A stretch of DNA of 64,000 nt, from positions 1 to 64,000 of the forward strand of contig NZ_PCDP01000003.1 in the NCBI RefSeq assembly GCF_003240585.1, in the 5' to 3' direction. The DNA comes from Arminella tubonensis (lineage in GTDB: Bacteria; Pseudomonadota; Alphaproteobacteria; Rhizobiales; Rhizobiaceae). Numbering within the stretch: the first letter of the stretch is position 1; each line of letters begins with the position of its first letter. Shown piece by piece: positions 25,507-35,592 of this stretch. The notes beneath the pieces were generated by a model that had not been told where the DNA came from, ran no database searches, and saw only the letters and a program-made list of their open reading frames with translations. A program made the translations under genes and the position numbers.

Positions 25507-26349
25507 TTATTGCGGGCTGACGTCCGTCTTGAACCACTTCATCGACAGCGTCTTGACGGTGCCATCGTCGAGTGCCGACTTGATGGCGGTGCTGAACATG
25601 TCACGCAGGTCGGTATCGGCCTTGCGAACGCCCAGGCCTTCACCAACGCCCCAGATCGGGCCGGCAATTTGCGGGCCACTGAAGGCAAGCGCGCCGTTGG
25701 CGGCTTCAAACGCGGTGGCGAAGTAGACGGCGTCGTCGAAGCCGAGGTCAATGCGGCCGTTCTGCAGGTCAAGGTCGCGATCTGCGCCGGTCTTGTATTC
25801 GCGGATCGTGGCGATGTCACCGAAGTTGTCGTAGACGAACTTGGCATAGACAGTGGCCGCCTGGATGCCGATGGTCTTGCCCTTGAAGGCGGCCTTCAGG
25901 GCGTCGATTTCCTTCACGCCGGTCTGACCGGGTGTCATCTTGATCGTCGTGCCTGAGCCGGGCGCACCTGCAAGGGGGCTATCCTTTGCAACCGCAAACG
26001 CTGCGGGCGTCGCAGCATAAGGAATGGTGAAGTCGATGACCTGCTTGCGTTCGTCGGTGATCGACAGCGCGTCCATGATCACGTCGAACTTGCCGGCATT
26101 GAGTGCCGGGATCATGCCGTCCCAATCGGACGCAACGAGCTTGCATTCGATCTTCATCCGGTCGCAGAGCGATTTTGCAAGCTCAGGCTCGAAGCCGCCG
26201 AGCGTGCCGTCGGCATTGGTTAGATTCCACGGCGCATAGGCGCCCTCAAGCGTAATCGTTACGGTCTTCCAGTCCTTGGCATGGGCCGCCGGGCCAGCCA
26301 AAACGGAAAGCGCCAACGCGCCAGACATAAGCAGTGTGTTTATCTTCAT
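25507..26349 (-). CDS. Amino-acid ABC importer periplasmic binding protein (family 3, HisJ-like)
   Basis: A 280-residue periplasmic protein with a Sec signal (MKINTLLMSGALALSVLAGP, cleavage after AHA). The mature domain has TITLEGAYAPWNLTNADG, GFEPELAKSLCDRMKIECK with the Cys-x-Cys spacing common in HisJ/ArgT-like proteins, and the ligand Arg in ALSITDERKQVIDFTIPY. It is the first gene of the importer operon and is divergent from hutC, 192 bp apart. Ligand is likely histidine, a histidine derivative or another basic amino acid. Confidence 0.92.
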   Translation of the reverse strand: MKINTLLMSGALALSVLAGPAAHAKDWKTVTITLEGAYAPWNLTNADGTLGGFEPELAKSLCDRMKIECKLVASDWDGMIPALNAGKFDVIMDALSITDERKQVIDFTIPYAATPAAFAVAKDSPLAGAPGSGTTIKMTPGQTGVKEIDALKAAFKGKTIGIQAATVYAKFVYDNFGDIATIREYKTGADRDLDLQNGRIDLGFDDAVYFATAFEAANGALAFSGPQIAGPIWGVGEGLGVRKADTDLRDMFSTAIKSALDDGTVKTLSMKWFKTDVSPQ

Positions 26350-26541
26350 CGATGATCTCCTCTTGAGGTCGAAATGGCCTTCTACTGCGCTTGCCGGTCT
26401 ATGCCAGCTTGCCCGACGTCACCAGCCAGAGCTGGCCAGATCGATCGAGAGGTTGTATAGGGTACCATATGAGATTTTTTATGATATGCAAGTGACAAGT
26501 AGATTTATAAGCCGATTTCGTCGCTGCACAAGGAATAGGCA

Positions 26542-27297
26542 ATGAAACCACCAAGCGAGATGAAGCGCGAGTTGAAGGAAAACGACACGTCACCACTCTA
26601 TGTCGGCGTGAAGCAGGTTATCCTCGACCGGATCCAGAGTGGCGAATGGCCGCCGAAGCACCGCGTACCCTCTGAAAACGAGTTGGTTCTCGAGCTTGGG
26701 GTCAGCAAGATGACAGCCAATCGCGCCCTGCGGGAGCTTGCGACCGAAGGCGAGCTGGTGCGGATCCAGGGCGTCGGGTCCTTCGTTGCCGAGCGCAAGG
26801 GCTATTCGGCGCTTTTCGAAGTCAGAAACATTGCCGAGGAAATTGCCGAGCGCGGCCACGTTCACGATGCCTCGGTGATCGTGCTTGCCCAGGAGCCCGC
26901 CTCTCCAGAGGTTGCGGACGCTCTGGAGCTGCCGATCGGCGCGCCGGTTTTCCATTCCCTGATCGTACACAGCGAGAACGGCGTGCCGGTGCAGATCGAG
27001 GATCGCTTCGTCAATCCCGGCGCGGCACCTGACTATCTCCAGCAGAATTTTGGCGACATGACACCGAATGCCTATCTGACGACGGCAGCACCGCTCAGCG
27101 GCGCCGAACATGTCGTTGAGGCCACGATGCCCCGGGCCTGGGAATGCAAGCTGCTGACCATCCTCAACACCGAACCGTGCCTGATGATACGCCGCCGCAC
27201 ATGGTCCGCCAAACAGGTGGTTTCGGCAGCGCGCCTGGTTTATCCCGGCCATCGCTACCGGCTGCAAGCACAAAGCGGCAAGACATTTGAAGAATAG
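26542..27297 (+). CDS. hutC: HutC histidine-utilisation repressor (GntR/UTRA)
   Basis: A 251-residue GntR regulator. Residues about 18-88 form the winged helix (VPSENELVLELGVSKMTANRALRELATEGELVRIQGVGSFVAERK), and residues about 105-245 the UTRA effector domain with the HutC blocks EIAERGH, HSLIVHSENGVPVQIEDRFVNP, PLSGAEHVVEA and LMIRRRTWS. Canonical HutC binds urocanate and releases hut promoters. It is divergent from the amino-acid importer and the triad-less lyase, so it probably controls them and perhaps the main hut genes as well. This is the more orthodox of two HutC-like proteins in the window. Confidence 0.92.
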   Translation: MKPPSEMKRELKENDTSPLYVGVKQVILDRIQSGEWPPKHRVPSENELVLELGVSKMTANRALRELATEGELVRIQGVGSFVAERKGYSALFEVRNIAEEIAERGHVHDASVIVLAQEPASPEVADALELPIGAPVFHSLIVHSENGVPVQIEDRFVNPGAAPDYLQQNFGDMTPNAYLTTAAPLSGAEHVVEATMPRAWECKLLTILNTEPCLMIRRRTWSAKQVVSAARLVYPGHRYRLQAQSGKTFEE

Positions 27298-27303
27298 GAT
27301 GCT

Positions 27304-27329
27304 CTCCAGGTTCCATATGTAACCTGGAG
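27304..27329 (+). terminator. Inverted repeat after hutC, possible terminator
   Basis: Arms CTCCAGGTT and AACCTGGAG (27304-27312, 27321-27329) with an 8-nt loop start 7 bp after the hutC stop and are followed by CATTT. The T-run is short, so termination may be weak. Confidence 0.45.
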
Positions 27330-27438
27330 CATTTGGCATAGCATTTCCGAATGCAAAGGTGGAAATGCCTCAAAATGCTCTCCATGATGTGATAGACGAC
27401 AGACTTCTGCCACCCCCGATGAACGGAGACAATCACAG

Positions 27439-27588
27439 ATGGCGATACGCCCGCTATTGATCGGCCTCACCCTCATCCTAGCGCTGGTGCTGATCATTCT
27501 CAGCATTCTTCTGGTCAATCCCAACCGCCCCCTCCGCGAGCAGCCGGGCCTTGTCCCATCGCCAGCTGGTGCGAATTCGCAACAGTAG
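27439..27588 (+). CDS. Small single-helix membrane peptide (49 aa)
   Basis: A 49-codon frame from ATG 27439 to TAG 27588: MAIRPLLIGLTL, a long aliphatic segment to about residue 26 (LILALVLIILSILLV), then a Pro/Gln-rich polar tail ending GANSQQ. The composition is that of a single-pass inner-membrane peptide, and a weak GGAG lies 11 bases upstream. Function unknown. It sits with another small membrane peptide between the two HutC-type regulators. Confidence 0.5.
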   Translation: MAIRPLLIGLTLILALVLIILSILLVNPNRPLREQPGLVPSPAGANSQQ

Positions 27589-27676
27589 CCAGCCTTTCAC
27601 CCCCACGCCGGACCGCATAGGGAACCACTGCCTTTCGCTACGCGTTTGCCGCACTGGTAAACAAGGATGAATTCGC

Positions 27677-27811
27677 ATGCGAGTGATGATTGTCGTAATA
27701 GTTCTTATGGTGGGATCTGTGCTCAGCCTTACGATGTTGCCGGCCGGAGATGCACAGACAGCTAGCGGCGGTCAACTCAAGGCCACGGCTGAGCAAACAG
27801 CGGTCAAATAA
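27677..27811 (+). CDS. Small exported or membrane peptide (44 aa)
   Basis: A 44-codon frame from ATG 27677 to TAA 27811: a hydrophobic N-terminus (RVMIVVIVLMVGSVLSL) followed by a Gly/Ala/Thr/Gln-rich hydrophilic tail. AAGGA lies nine bases upstream. It may be membrane-anchored or secreted (a possible cleavage near AGDA). It is followed by a hairpin with a short T-run. Function unknown; it could be a twin of the preceding peptide, with similar layout but little sequence identity. Confidence 0.45.
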   Translation: MRVMIVVIVLMVGSVLSLTMLPAGDAQTASGGQLKATAEQTAVK

Positions 27812-27843
27812 GCCGCGCGTGGCAACAGGTATGGTCGATTTGC

Positions 27844-27870
27844 AGCCGAGGCATCGCTTGCCTCGGCTTT
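27844..27870 (+). terminator. Rho-independent-like terminator after small peptide genes
   Basis: Arms AGCCGAGGC and GCCTCGGCT (27844-27852, 27860-27868) with a 7-nt loop, followed by TT. It lies 33 bp after the second peptide and 37 bp before the end of the convergent regulator gene. Confidence 0.5.
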
Positions 27871-27906
27871 CATGTGCAAGCTACCAGGCATCTTTCTCGA
27901 TGGAAT

Positions 27907-28641
27907 TTAGTTGGGCGGGCGGGATTGCTCCGGCGCAAATCGCGCGACAAGCGCATGACGGTCGCCCGGATAGATCAGCCTCACATGGGTTATCGGACCT
28001 GCGCCGCTCCAGGTACGGCGCTCGATCACGAGACACGCCGTGCCCCTGGCGATCTCAAGCGCCTCGGCATCTTCGGCGCCTGCAGGCATGGCACGGATCA
28101 GATGCTCGGCAGCACTCCAGGGAACCTGATTGATCAACCATGGACCGGGTGCAAGAGCTGCGAAATCTACATTAGCGGCTTCGGGAACGGCGGTGAGACT
28201 GATCAGCCGCTGTTCCAGACAGAAAGGCCGCAGACCCGCGTGGTGGATACAGACAATCTCCAGCACCGAGGCGGTGGCCGGAACGTCCAGCCTGCGAAGG
28301 TCGTCGCTGCGACGCTTTCTCTTGCTGCACCTGATCAGCCTGTAGGCGTAGGCAACGTTCAGCGACAGCACTTCGGCCTTGATGTCGTGAATTTCCAGAA
28401 CCGCCGATTGCGCCTGCGGCTGGCTGACAAAACTGCCGGAACGTTTCCGCCGCTCGATCAACCCCGCCTTGGCAAGCTGCGTCAGTACCTTGTTCACCGT
28501 CATCCGCGAGCAGTCGTAGTGCTCGGCCATATCGACCTCAAAGGGAATGCGATGGCCTGGAGGCCAATCGCCCGAGACGATGCGGCCTTCTATATCGCTT
28601 AAGATGCGCTGGTGCAGGGTCGCTTCCTTGGCGGGTCTCAT
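27907..28641 (-). CDS. Second HutC-like GntR/UTRA regulator
   Basis: A 244-residue GntR-family regulator. The winged helix is at residues about 8-75 (IPFEVDMAEHYDCSRMTVNKVLTQLAKAGLIERRKRSGSFV) and a UTRA domain follows (CLEQRLISL, WSAAEHLIRAM, CLVIERRTWSGAGPITHVRL). It is diverged from the canonical HutC at 26542-27297: the basic stretch CSKRKRRSDD interrupts the start of the effector domain and several HutC blocks are missing. It is 83 bp downstream of hutF on the same strand, so it probably belongs to a hutF-regulator unit. Effector may be urocanate or formimino-glutamate. Confidence 0.82.
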   Translation of the reverse strand: MRPAKEATLHQRILSDIEGRIVSGDWPPGHRIPFEVDMAEHYDCSRMTVNKVLTQLAKAGLIERRKRSGSFVSQPQAQSAVLEIHDIKAEVLSLNVAYAYRLIRCSKRKRRSDDLRRLDVPATASVLEIVCIHHAGLRPFCLEQRLISLTAVPEAANVDFAALAPGPWLINQVPWSAAEHLIRAMPAGAEDAEALEIARGTACLVIERRTWSGAGPITHVRLIYPGDRHALVARFAPEQSRPPN

Positions 28642-28724
28642 CTTGTCTTGTCGTTTCCTTATCCGAGCGGCCGCACCTTAGCGCCAAAAACGTGTAGAAC
28701 CTCTTGACGATGCGAAGACCTTGC

Positions 28725-30071
28725 TCAAGTGGCGAGCAGTTCCTGCATCGCAGTGCGGAACCGCGCCGAAACCTGTTCGCGTTTGATGTGACGTCCATCG
28801 GCGACCTGCTTGCGGCCGAGTGCCCAGACGCAATCGACCTTGACCCCTGCCGCGAAAATCCAGCTATCAAGCACCTGGTCGTCACTGAGATACGGCACGG
28901 CGGCAACGTCGAGCGAGACAATGTCGGCATAGTTTCCAACCGCCAGGCCCGCGGGCGCTTTCAATGCATTTCCCCCTCCGGCGACAGCATGATCGAAGAG
29001 CGAGCGCGCGGTCGAGCCGCCAGGAACGGCGATGACGTTACGGGCACGCAGCGCCAGACGCTGCGAATATTCAAGCTGCCGCAGTTCGTCGGGCACTGAA
29101 ATCAGGATGTTTGAATCCGAGCCGATACCATAGCGTCCACCCTCCTCCAGGAAGAGCGGCGCCGGAAACGTGCCATCGCCGAGATTGCCTTCGGTTATCG
29201 GACAAAGGCCGGCGACTGCGCCGCTTCGCGCCATTCGCCGTGTTTCGTCATTGGTCAAATGGGTTGCGTGGATTAGGCACCAGCGGCCATCGATCGGGGC
29301 ATTGTTCAGCAGCCATTCGACCGGCCGGGCGCCGGACCAGGCAACGCAATCCTCAACTTCCTTCACCTGCTCGGCGACGTGGACATGAATAGGACCGTCG
29401 CCTACGAGTTCGACTGCGAAGGCCAGTTGTTCCGGCGTCACGGCCCGAAGGCTATGCGGCGCCACGCCGAGTTTCGCGCCTTCCAATCGGCTGGTGATGA
29501 CTTTGCAGCCTTCCATCAGCGCTTCAAAGCTCTGCGGCGAATTGATGAAGCGGCGCTGGCCCTCGATCGGTGCCGTGCCGCCGAAGCCGGAATGGGCGTA
29601 AAGTACCGGCAGCAACGTCAGACCAATGCCGGTTTCGGCGCTGGCGGCACCGATGCGCTCCGCCAGTTCGGCGATGTTGCCATAAGGGCTGCCATCCCGG
29701 TCATGATGCAAATAGTGAAACTCGCCGACGCGGGAGAAACCAGCCTCCAGCATTTCCACGTAAAGCTGAGCTGCGACCGCCTCGACATGCTCCGGCGTCA
29801 TTGAAAGGGCGAACTTGTACATGACGGTGCGCCAGCTCCAGAAACTATCGGAGCTCGGGCCGCGGACCTCGGCAAGGCCTGCCATTGCGCGCTGGAACGC
29901 ATGGCTGTGGAGGTTCGGCATCGCAGGCACGATGACCGCGTGGCGCTCGTCGGCGGCCTCGGGCGCAACATCGAACGCGATAGCGACGACCCGGCCGGCC
30001 GAGAGCGTCAATGTCACATCGCGATGCCAGCCATCGGCCAGCAGTGCCGAGCTCGCGTGAAGTTTCGTCAT
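28725..30071 (-). CDS. hutF: Formimidoylglutamate deiminase
   Basis: A 448-residue zinc amidohydrolase that converts N-formimino-L-glutamate to N-formyl-L-glutamate plus ammonia, step four of the longer histidine pathway. Metal motifs: [13 protein letters not shown] at about residue 55, [14 protein letters not shown] mid-protein, HATHLTNDE and the later SDSNILIS Asp. Start ATG 30071 follows AAGGAAAGG at good distance; the 19-codon upstream extension runs into the regulatory region. It is divergent from hutI across a 99-bp region holding a HutC-type palindrome, and works with hutG. Confidence 0.93.
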   Translation of the reverse strand: MTKLHASSALLADGWHRDVTLTLSAGRVVAIAFDVAPEAADERHAVIVPAMPNLHSHAFQRAMAGLAEVRGPSSDSFWSWRTVMYKFALSMTPEHVEAVAAQLYVEMLEAGFSRVGEFHYLHHDRDGSPYGNIAELAERIGAASAETGIGLTLLPVLYAHSGFGGTAPIEGQRRFINSPQSFEALMEGCKVITSRLEGAKLGVAPHSLRAVTPEQLAFAVELVGDGPIHVHVAEQVKEVEDCVAWSGARPVEWLLNNAPIDGRWCLIHATHLTNDETRRMARSGAVAGLCPITEGNLGDGTFPAPLFLEEGGRYGIGSDSNILISVPDELRQLEYSQRLALRARNVIAVPGGSTARSLFDHAVAGGGNALKAPAGLAVGNYADIVSLDVAAVPYLSDDQVLDSWIFAAGVKVDCVWALGRKQVADGRHIKREQVSARFRTAMQELLAT

Positions 30072-30120
30072 GGCCTCGCCTTTCCTTTTTGGACAAAAAC
30101 ACAAAATTCCACTTGTCACC

Positions 30121-30151
30121 TTAGCCATTATGTATATACATGTTTAGCCAT
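30121..30151. promoter_or_regulatory. HutC-type operator between hutF and hutI
   Basis: A 12-bp perfect palindrome ATGTATATACAT (30130-30141) lies midway between the divergent hutF and hutI starts. It resembles the TGTA/TACA palindromes bound by HutC in other proteobacteria. The same 8-mer TTAGCCAT flanks it on both sides as a direct repeat (30121-30128 and 30144-30151, 23 bp apart). This is a likely repressor or dual regulator target controlling both transcripts. Confidence 0.65.
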
Positions 30152-30170
30152 AAGGAAAGGCGGAAAGCTG

Positions 30171-31433
30171 ATGACTGGGAACAATTTTTCCGAAAGCAGC
30201 GAAAAAACCAAGGGCAGAATTTGCCTCTGGCGCAATGCACGTCTGGCTACCCTTGCCGAAGTCAGGCAGGGCCTCGGTATCGTCGAAAAAGGGGCGGTCG
30301 TCACGGATGGCGGTCGCATCATCTTTGCCGGCCCGGAAAGCGAGCTTCCTGCGTCGGCGATTGAAAAGGCCGAAATCAATGACCTTGAAGGCCGCTGGGT
30401 TACCCCTGGCCTCGTCGATTGCCACACCCACATCATTTATGGCGGCAACCGGGCCAGCGAATTCGAAATGCGTCTCAATGGCGCGACCTACGAGGAGATC
30501 GCGCGGGCCGGCGGTGGCATCGTCTCCTCCGTCAACGCCACCAACGCGCTTTCGCTGAACGGCCTGATCGCCGCGGCCCTGCCCCGGCTCGATGCGCTGC
30601 TTTCAGAGGGCGTCACCACGATCGAGGTGAAGTCCGGTTACGGGCTGAACATCGAAGCGGAGCTGAAGATGCTGCGCGCCGCCCGTGCCCTCGAAAGCGT
30701 CCGTCCGGTGCGTGTCGTCACATCCTATCTCGGTGCACACGCAACGCCGGTCGAATATAAAGGCCGGAACGGCGACTATCTCACCGACGTCGTCCTGCCG
30801 GGGCTGGAACAGGCCCATGCCGAAGGTCTGGTCGACGCCGTCGACGGCTTCTGCGAGGGCATCGCATTTTCGACCGAGGAAGTCGGGCGCGTTTTCGACA
30901 GGGCAAAGGAACTGGGGATTCCGGTCAAGTTGCATGCCGAACAGCTATCCAATCTTGGCGGAGCGCGGCTCGCGGCCTCCTACGGCGCGCTCTCCGCCGA
31001 CCACCTTGAGTACCTCGATCGCGACGGCGCCAACGCGATGGCGGCGTCACGTACTGTCGCAGTACTGCTGCCCGGCGCATTTTACGCCATCAATGAAAAG
31101 CAGAAGCCCCCTGTCCAGGCACTGCGCGATGCCGGCGTTCACATCGCCATCGCCACCGACTGCAATCCCGGCACTTCGCCATTGACGTCCCTGCTTTTGA
31201 CGATGAACATGTCGGCGACGCTGTTCGGGCTCACCGTCGATGAATGCATTGCCGGCGCCACCCGTGAAGGCGCCCGCGCCCTCGGCCTTCTTGGCAAAAC
31301 GGGAACGATCGAGGTCGGCAAATCAGCCGATCTGGCCGTCTGGGACATCGAAAGCCCAGCGGAACTTGTCTACCGCATAGGCTTCAACCCCCTTTATGCC
31401 CGCATCTTCAAAGGCGAAAGAATCGACCGATGA
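30171..31433 (+). CDS. hutI: Imidazolonepropionase
   Basis: A 420-residue zinc/iron amidohydrolase that opens imidazolone-5-propionate to formimino-glutamate (step three). Motifs: [20 protein letters not shown] with the His-x-His metal site, [20 protein letters not shown] and [14 protein letters not shown] with the catalytic Asp. ATG 30171 has AGGAAAGG upstream; the longer frame to 29901 would cover the operator and the hutF start and is rejected. Its stop overlaps hutH by 4 bp. Confidence 0.95.
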   Translation: MTGNNFSESSEKTKGRICLWRNARLATLAEVRQGLGIVEKGAVVTDGGRIIFAGPESELPASAIEKAEINDLEGRWVTPGLVDCHTHIIYGGNRASEFEMRLNGATYEEIARAGGGIVSSVNATNALSLNGLIAAALPRLDALLSEGVTTIEVKSGYGLNIEAELKMLRAARALESVRPVRVVTSYLGAHATPVEYKGRNGDYLTDVVLPGLEQAHAEGLVDAVDGFCEGIAFSTEEVGRVFDRAKELGIPVKLHAEQLSNLGGARLAASYGALSADHLEYLDRDGANAMAASRTVAVLLPGAFYAINEKQKPPVQALRDAGVHIAIATDCNPGTSPLTSLLLTMNMSATLFGLTVDECIAGATREGARALGLLGKTGTIEVGKSADLAVWDIESPAELVYRIGFNPLYARIFKGERIDR

Positions 31434-32965
31434 CCATTACGCTACACCCCGGCTCCGTTTCGCTGAAAGAACTCGAGACCATTTACTGGACCGGCGAACC
31501 GGCCGTGCTCGATCGCTCCTTCGACGCCGGGATCGCCAAGGCGGCTGCCCGGATCGCCGAGATTGCTGCCGACAACGCGCCGGTCTACGGCATCAATACC
31601 GGTTTCGGGAAGCTTGCCTCGATCAGGATCGACAGCGCCGACGTCGGGACCCTGCAGCGCAACCTCATTCTCTCGCATTGCTGCGGCCTCGGCCAGCCGC
31701 TGAGCGAGAACATCGTGCGGCTGATCCTGTCGTTGAAACTGGTGTCCCTCGGCCGTGGCGCATCCGGTGTCCGGCTTGCGCTGGTAAGGCTGATCGAGGC
31801 CATGCTCGACAAGGGCGTCATTCCTGTCATCCCTGAAAAAGGCTCCGTCGGCGCCTCCGGCGATCTGGCGCCGCTCGCCCACATGGCCGCTGTCATGATG
31901 GGCGAAGGTGAAGCCTTCTTCGCCGGTGAACGACTGAGCGGCGGGGCTGCCTTGCAAAGGGCCGGACTGACGCCCGTCATTCTTGCCGCCAAGGAAGGTC
32001 TGGCGCTGATCAACGGCACGCAGGTTTCGACGGCCCTTGCGCTCGCCGGCCTGTTCCGCGCCCATCGTGCAGGCCAGGCGGCGCTGATCACGGGTGCCAT
32101 GTCGACCGACGCCGCGATGGGTTCGTCAGCCCCCTTCCATCCTGACATCCATACGTTGCGCGGGCACAAGGGCCAGATCGACACTGCAGCCGCGCTGCGC
32201 GGTCTGCTTGCCGGTTCCGCCATTCGCGAAAGCCACATCGAGGGCGACGAGCGCGTGCAGGACCCCTATTGCATTCGCTGCCAACCGCAGGTCGACGGGG
32301 CCTGCCTCGATCTGCTCCGTTCCGTTGCGCGAACGCTCGAAACCGAAGCCAATGCCGTGACCGACAACCCGCTGGTGCTTTCCGACAATTCGGTCGTTTC
32401 GGGCGGCAATTTTCACGCCGAACCGGTCGCTTTTGCGGCCGACCAGATCGCCATCGCCGTCTGCGAGATCGGCGCCATTTCCCAACGCCGTATTGCGCTA
32501 ATGGTCGACCCGGCGCTCTCCTATGGACTGCCGGCCTTCCTTGCAAAGAAGCCCGGGCTCAACTCCGGCCTGATGATCGCGGAAGTGACTTCCGCGGCCC
32601 TGATGTCCGAAAATAAGCAGATGTCACATCCGGCCTCCGTGGATTCGACGCCAACCTCGGCAAACCAGGAAGACCATGTCTCGATGGCCTGCCACGGCGC
32701 CCGCCGCTTGCTGCAGATGACGGAAAACCTGTTCGGGATCGTCGGCATCGAAGCGCTGACGGCGGCGCAAGGCGTGGAGTTTCGCGCGCCACTGGCCACA
32801 AGCCCCGAACTGACGAAGGCGATCGCAGCGATCCGCGCGGTCGTGGCAACGCTCGACGAGGACCGCTACATGGCGAACGATCTGAAGGCGGCGAGCGATC
32901 TTGTTTCTTCGGGTGTTCTCAACGCTGCCATATCCAGCGGCATCCTTCCCGTTCTGGAGGCCTGA
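31430..32965 (+). CDS. hutH: Histidine ammonia-lyase
   Basis: A 511-residue enzyme that deaminates L-histidine to trans-urocanate (step one). The MIO-forming triad is intact: Ala142-Ser143-Gly144 in [15 protein letters not shown]. Catalytic Tyr53 (YGINTG), His83 (LSHCCG), NGTQ Asn, [11 protein letters not shown] Tyr/Arg and NQEDH Glu are all present. Translation is coupled to hutI by an ATGA overlap, and hutG starts 1 bp after the stop. This copy serves as the internal reference for the triad-less paralogue at 21643-23136. Confidence 0.97.
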   Translation: MTITLHPGSVSLKELETIYWTGEPAVLDRSFDAGIAKAAARIAEIAADNAPVYGINTGFGKLASIRIDSADVGTLQRNLILSHCCGLGQPLSENIVRLILSLKLVSLGRGASGVRLALVRLIEAMLDKGVIPVIPEKGSVGASGDLAPLAHMAAVMMGEGEAFFAGERLSGGAALQRAGLTPVILAAKEGLALINGTQVSTALALAGLFRAHRAGQAALITGAMSTDAAMGSSAPFHPDIHTLRGHKGQIDTAAALRGLLAGSAIRESHIEGDERVQDPYCIRCQPQVDGACLDLLRSVARTLETEANAVTDNPLVLSDNSVVSGGNFHAEPVAFAADQIAIAVCEIGAISQRRIALMVDPALSYGLPAFLAKKPGLNSGLMIAEVTSAALMSENKQMSHPASVDSTPTSANQEDHVSMACHGARRLLQMTENLFGIVGIEALTAAQGVEFRAPLATSPELTKAIAAIRAVVATLDEDRYMANDLKAASDLVSSGVLNAAISSGILPVLEA

Positions 32966-32966
32966 C

Positions 32967-33767
32967 ATGCCGGTTTTCGAAGTCCGCGAGGGATCGTCTC
33001 CCGTCATTCTCGGCTTTCCCCACACCGGTACCGACGTGCCGCCGGCGATCTGGGAACGGCTGAACGCCAACGGCCGGCTGCTTGCCGATACCGACTGGCA
33101 TATCCATCGGCTCTACGATGCACTCGTTCCCGACGTGACGACGGTGCGGGCAACGTTCCATCGCTACGTCATCGACGCCAATCGTGATCCCGCAGGTACA
33201 AGCCTCTATCCCGGCCAGAACACCACCGGGTTGGTCCCGCAGACCGATTTCGACAACGCACCGATCTGGCGGGACGGCCAGGCTCCGACGGAGGCGGACA
33301 TTGCCGCCCGCGTCGCCGATTTCCATGCGCCGTATCATGCAGCACTTGCCGCAGAGATCGAACGCGTCAAGTCGATCCATGGCATCGCCGTCCTCTATGA
33401 CTGCCATTCGATCCGCTCGCACACTCCCTTTCTGTTCGACGGCCGCCTGCCTGATTTCAACGTCGGCACCGACAATGGCACGACTTGCGATCCTGCGATC
33501 GAAGCCGCGACCGTTGCCGTCACATCATCCGCTAAGGGCTATACCAGCATCCTGAATGGTCGCTTCAAGGGCGGCTGGACGACACGGCACTACGGCAAGC
33601 CGGCAACCGGCGTCCATGCCATTCAGATGGAACTGGCCCAATCGACACATCTTGCCAGCGAAGCGCCGCCCTTTGCCTATGACGACGCCAAGGCTGAAAA
33701 ATTGCGCGTGCATCTCGCATCCATTCTGTCCCGGATCGAACAGATCGCGCTCGACCTGAAACGCTAA
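32967..33767 (+). CDS. hutG: N-formylglutamate deformylase
   Basis: A 266-residue zinc amidohydrolase of the N-formylglutamate amidohydrolase family. It splits N-formylglutamate into glutamate and formate, completing the pathway after HutF. Motifs: [11 protein letters not shown] at the N-terminus, [38 protein letters not shown] and GGWTTRHYG. The ATG one base after the hutH stop follows CTGGAGG. The presence of hutF plus this gene, and no formiminoglutamase of arginase type, shows the five-step route with ammonia and formate as products rather than formamide. Confidence 0.94.
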   Translation: MPVFEVREGSSPVILGFPHTGTDVPPAIWERLNANGRLLADTDWHIHRLYDALVPDVTTVRATFHRYVIDANRDPAGTSLYPGQNTTGLVPQTDFDNAPIWRDGQAPTEADIAARVADFHAPYHAALAAEIERVKSIHGIAVLYDCHSIRSHTPFLFDGRLPDFNVGTDNGTTCDPAIEAATVAVTSSAKGYTSILNGRFKGGWTTRHYGKPATGVHAIQMELAQSTHLASEAPPFAYDDAKAEKLRVHLASILSRIEQIALDLKR

Positions 33768-33796
33768 GAATCCAACCCAACATAGGGGATCCCGCC

Positions 33797-35470
33797 ATGA
33801 CAAACTCACGCCACAACATCCGCGAGATCCGCTCGCCGCGGGGCAACGTTCTCAATGCCAAAAGCTGGATGACAGAAGCGCCGCTTCGCATGCTGATGAA
33901 CAATCTGGACCCGGATGTCGCGGAAAACCCGAACGAACTCGTCGTCTACGGCGGCATCGGCCGCGCCACCCGCACCTGGGAGGATTTCGACAGCATCGTC
34001 GCAACACTAAAGACGCTGACCGAGGAAGAAACGCTGCTGGTGCAATCCGGCAAGCCGGTCGGCGTATTCCGCACGCATAAGGACGCACCACGCGTGTTGA
34101 TCGCCAATTCCAATCTCGTGCCGCACTGGGCGACCTGGGACCACTTCAACGAATTGGACAAGAAGGGTCTCGCCATGTACGGCCAGATGACGGCCGGTTC
34201 GTGGATTTACATTGGCACGCAGGGCATCGTTCAGGGCACCTATGAGACCTTTGTCGAGGCCGGACGCCAGCACTACGGCGGCAGCCTCAAGGGCAAGTGG
34301 ATCCTGACCGGCGGCCTCGGCGGCATGGGCGGTGCGCAGCCACTGGCGGCGGTCATGGCAGGCGCCTGCTGCCTTGCAGTCGAGTGCAATCCCGACTCGA
34401 TCGATTTCCGTCTGCGGACCCGCTATGTTGACGCAAAGGCGGAAACGCTGGATGAGGCGCTCGAGATGATCGATCGCTGGACCAAGGCCGGCGAAGCCAA
34501 GTCCGTCGGCCTGCTCGGCAATGCCGCCGAAATCCTGCCGGAAATGGTACGGCGCGGCATCCGCCCCGATATCGTCACCGACCAGACCTCCGCACATGAC
34601 CCGATCAACGGCTACCTGCCGAAGGGCTGGACGATGGCCGAGTGGAAGGCCAAGCGCGAGAGCGATCCGAAGGCCGTCGAGAAGGCTGCACGCGCTTCGA
34701 TGCGTGAACATGTCGAAGCGATGCTTGCCTTCTGGAACGCCGGCGTCCCGACGCTCGATTATGGCAACAATATTCGCCAAGTCGCCAAGGACGAAGGCCT
34801 CGAGAACGCTTTTGCTTTCCCAGGCTTCGTGCCGGCCTATATTCGCCCGCTGTTTTGCCGCGGCATCGGACCCTTCCGCTGGGCTGCCCTGTCGGGCGAT
34901 CCGCAGGACATCTACAAGACCGACGCCAAGGTGAAGGAACTGACCCCCGGCAATACCCATCTGCACAATTGGCTGGACATGGCCCGAGATCGCATCGCCT
35001 TCCAGGGTCTGCCGGCGCGCATCTGCTGGGTGGGCCTTGGCGACCGTGACAGGCTCGGCCTTGCCTTCAACGAGATGGTGAAATCAGGCGAACTCAGCGC
35101 GCCGATCGTCATCGGCCGCGACCATCTCGACTCAGGCTCGGTCGCCTCGCCGAACCGCGAGACCGAAGCGATGAAGGACGGCTCCGACGCCGTCTCGGAC
35201 TGGCCGCTGCTGAACGCGCTGCTCAACACCGCATCGGGCGCAACTTGGGTATCCCTGCACCATGGCGGCGGCGTCGGCATGGGCTTTTCGCAACATTCCG
35301 GCATGGTCATCTGCGCCGATGGCACTGAAGACGCGGCCCGTCGTCTCGCCCGCGTGCTCTGGAACGACCCGGCCACCGGCGTCATGCGCCACGCCGATGC
35401 GGGGTACGACATCGCGATCGAATGCGCGAAGGAGAAGGGCCTGCGTCTGCCGGGAATCTTGGGGAACTGA
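33797..35470 (+). CDS. hutU: Urocanate hydratase
   Basis: A 557-residue NAD+-dependent enzyme that hydrates urocanate to imidazolone-5-propionate (step two). It shows the family blocks [70 protein letters not shown] and the active-site [14 protein letters not shown] region, with the preceding Cys in [12 protein letters not shown] 33797 has GGGGAT upstream. A hairpin follows the stop, before hutD. Confidence 0.97.
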   Translation: MTNSRHNIREIRSPRGNVLNAKSWMTEAPLRMLMNNLDPDVAENPNELVVYGGIGRATRTWEDFDSIVATLKTLTEEETLLVQSGKPVGVFRTHKDAPRVLIANSNLVPHWATWDHFNELDKKGLAMYGQMTAGSWIYIGTQGIVQGTYETFVEAGRQHYGGSLKGKWILTGGLGGMGGAQPLAAVMAGACCLAVECNPDSIDFRLRTRYVDAKAETLDEALEMIDRWTKAGEAKSVGLLGNAAEILPEMVRRGIRPDIVTDQTSAHDPINGYLPKGWTMAEWKAKRESDPKAVEKAARASMREHVEAMLAFWNAGVPTLDYGNNIRQVAKDEGLENAFAFPGFVPAYIRPLFCRGIGPFRWAALSGDPQDIYKTDAKVKELTPGNTHLHNWLDMARDRIAFQGLPARICWVGLGDRDRLGLAFNEMVKSGELSAPIVIGRDHLDSGSVASPNRETEAMKDGSDAVSDWPLLNALLNTASGATWVSLHHGGGVGMGFSQHSGMVICADGTEDAARRLARVLWNDPATGVMRHADAGYDIAIECAKEKGLRLPGILGN

Positions 35471-35480
35471 TCAAAACACT

Positions 35481-35516
35481 CCTATCCCGCTTCTTATTGT
35501 GAGGATGCGGGATAGG
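35481..35516 (+). terminator. Hairpin between hutU and hutD
   Basis: Arms CCTATCCCGC and GCGGGATAGG (35481-35490, 35507-35516) with a 16-nt loop begin 10 bp after the hutU stop and are followed by TTCCC. Without a U-run it may be a partial terminator or a stabilising element that lowers hutD expression relative to the enzymes. Confidence 0.4.
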
Positions 35517-35592
35517 TTCCCAATGTGTCCGCCCCGCATAGACCATGTAGGTCTAAGACAGGTCGGTACGCTCGACAGTGAAAGAGATAGCG

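Noticed and set aside
34007-34966. 319-codon leftward open frame opposite hutU
   Set aside because: Antisense to an intact hutU; no motif or ribosome site.
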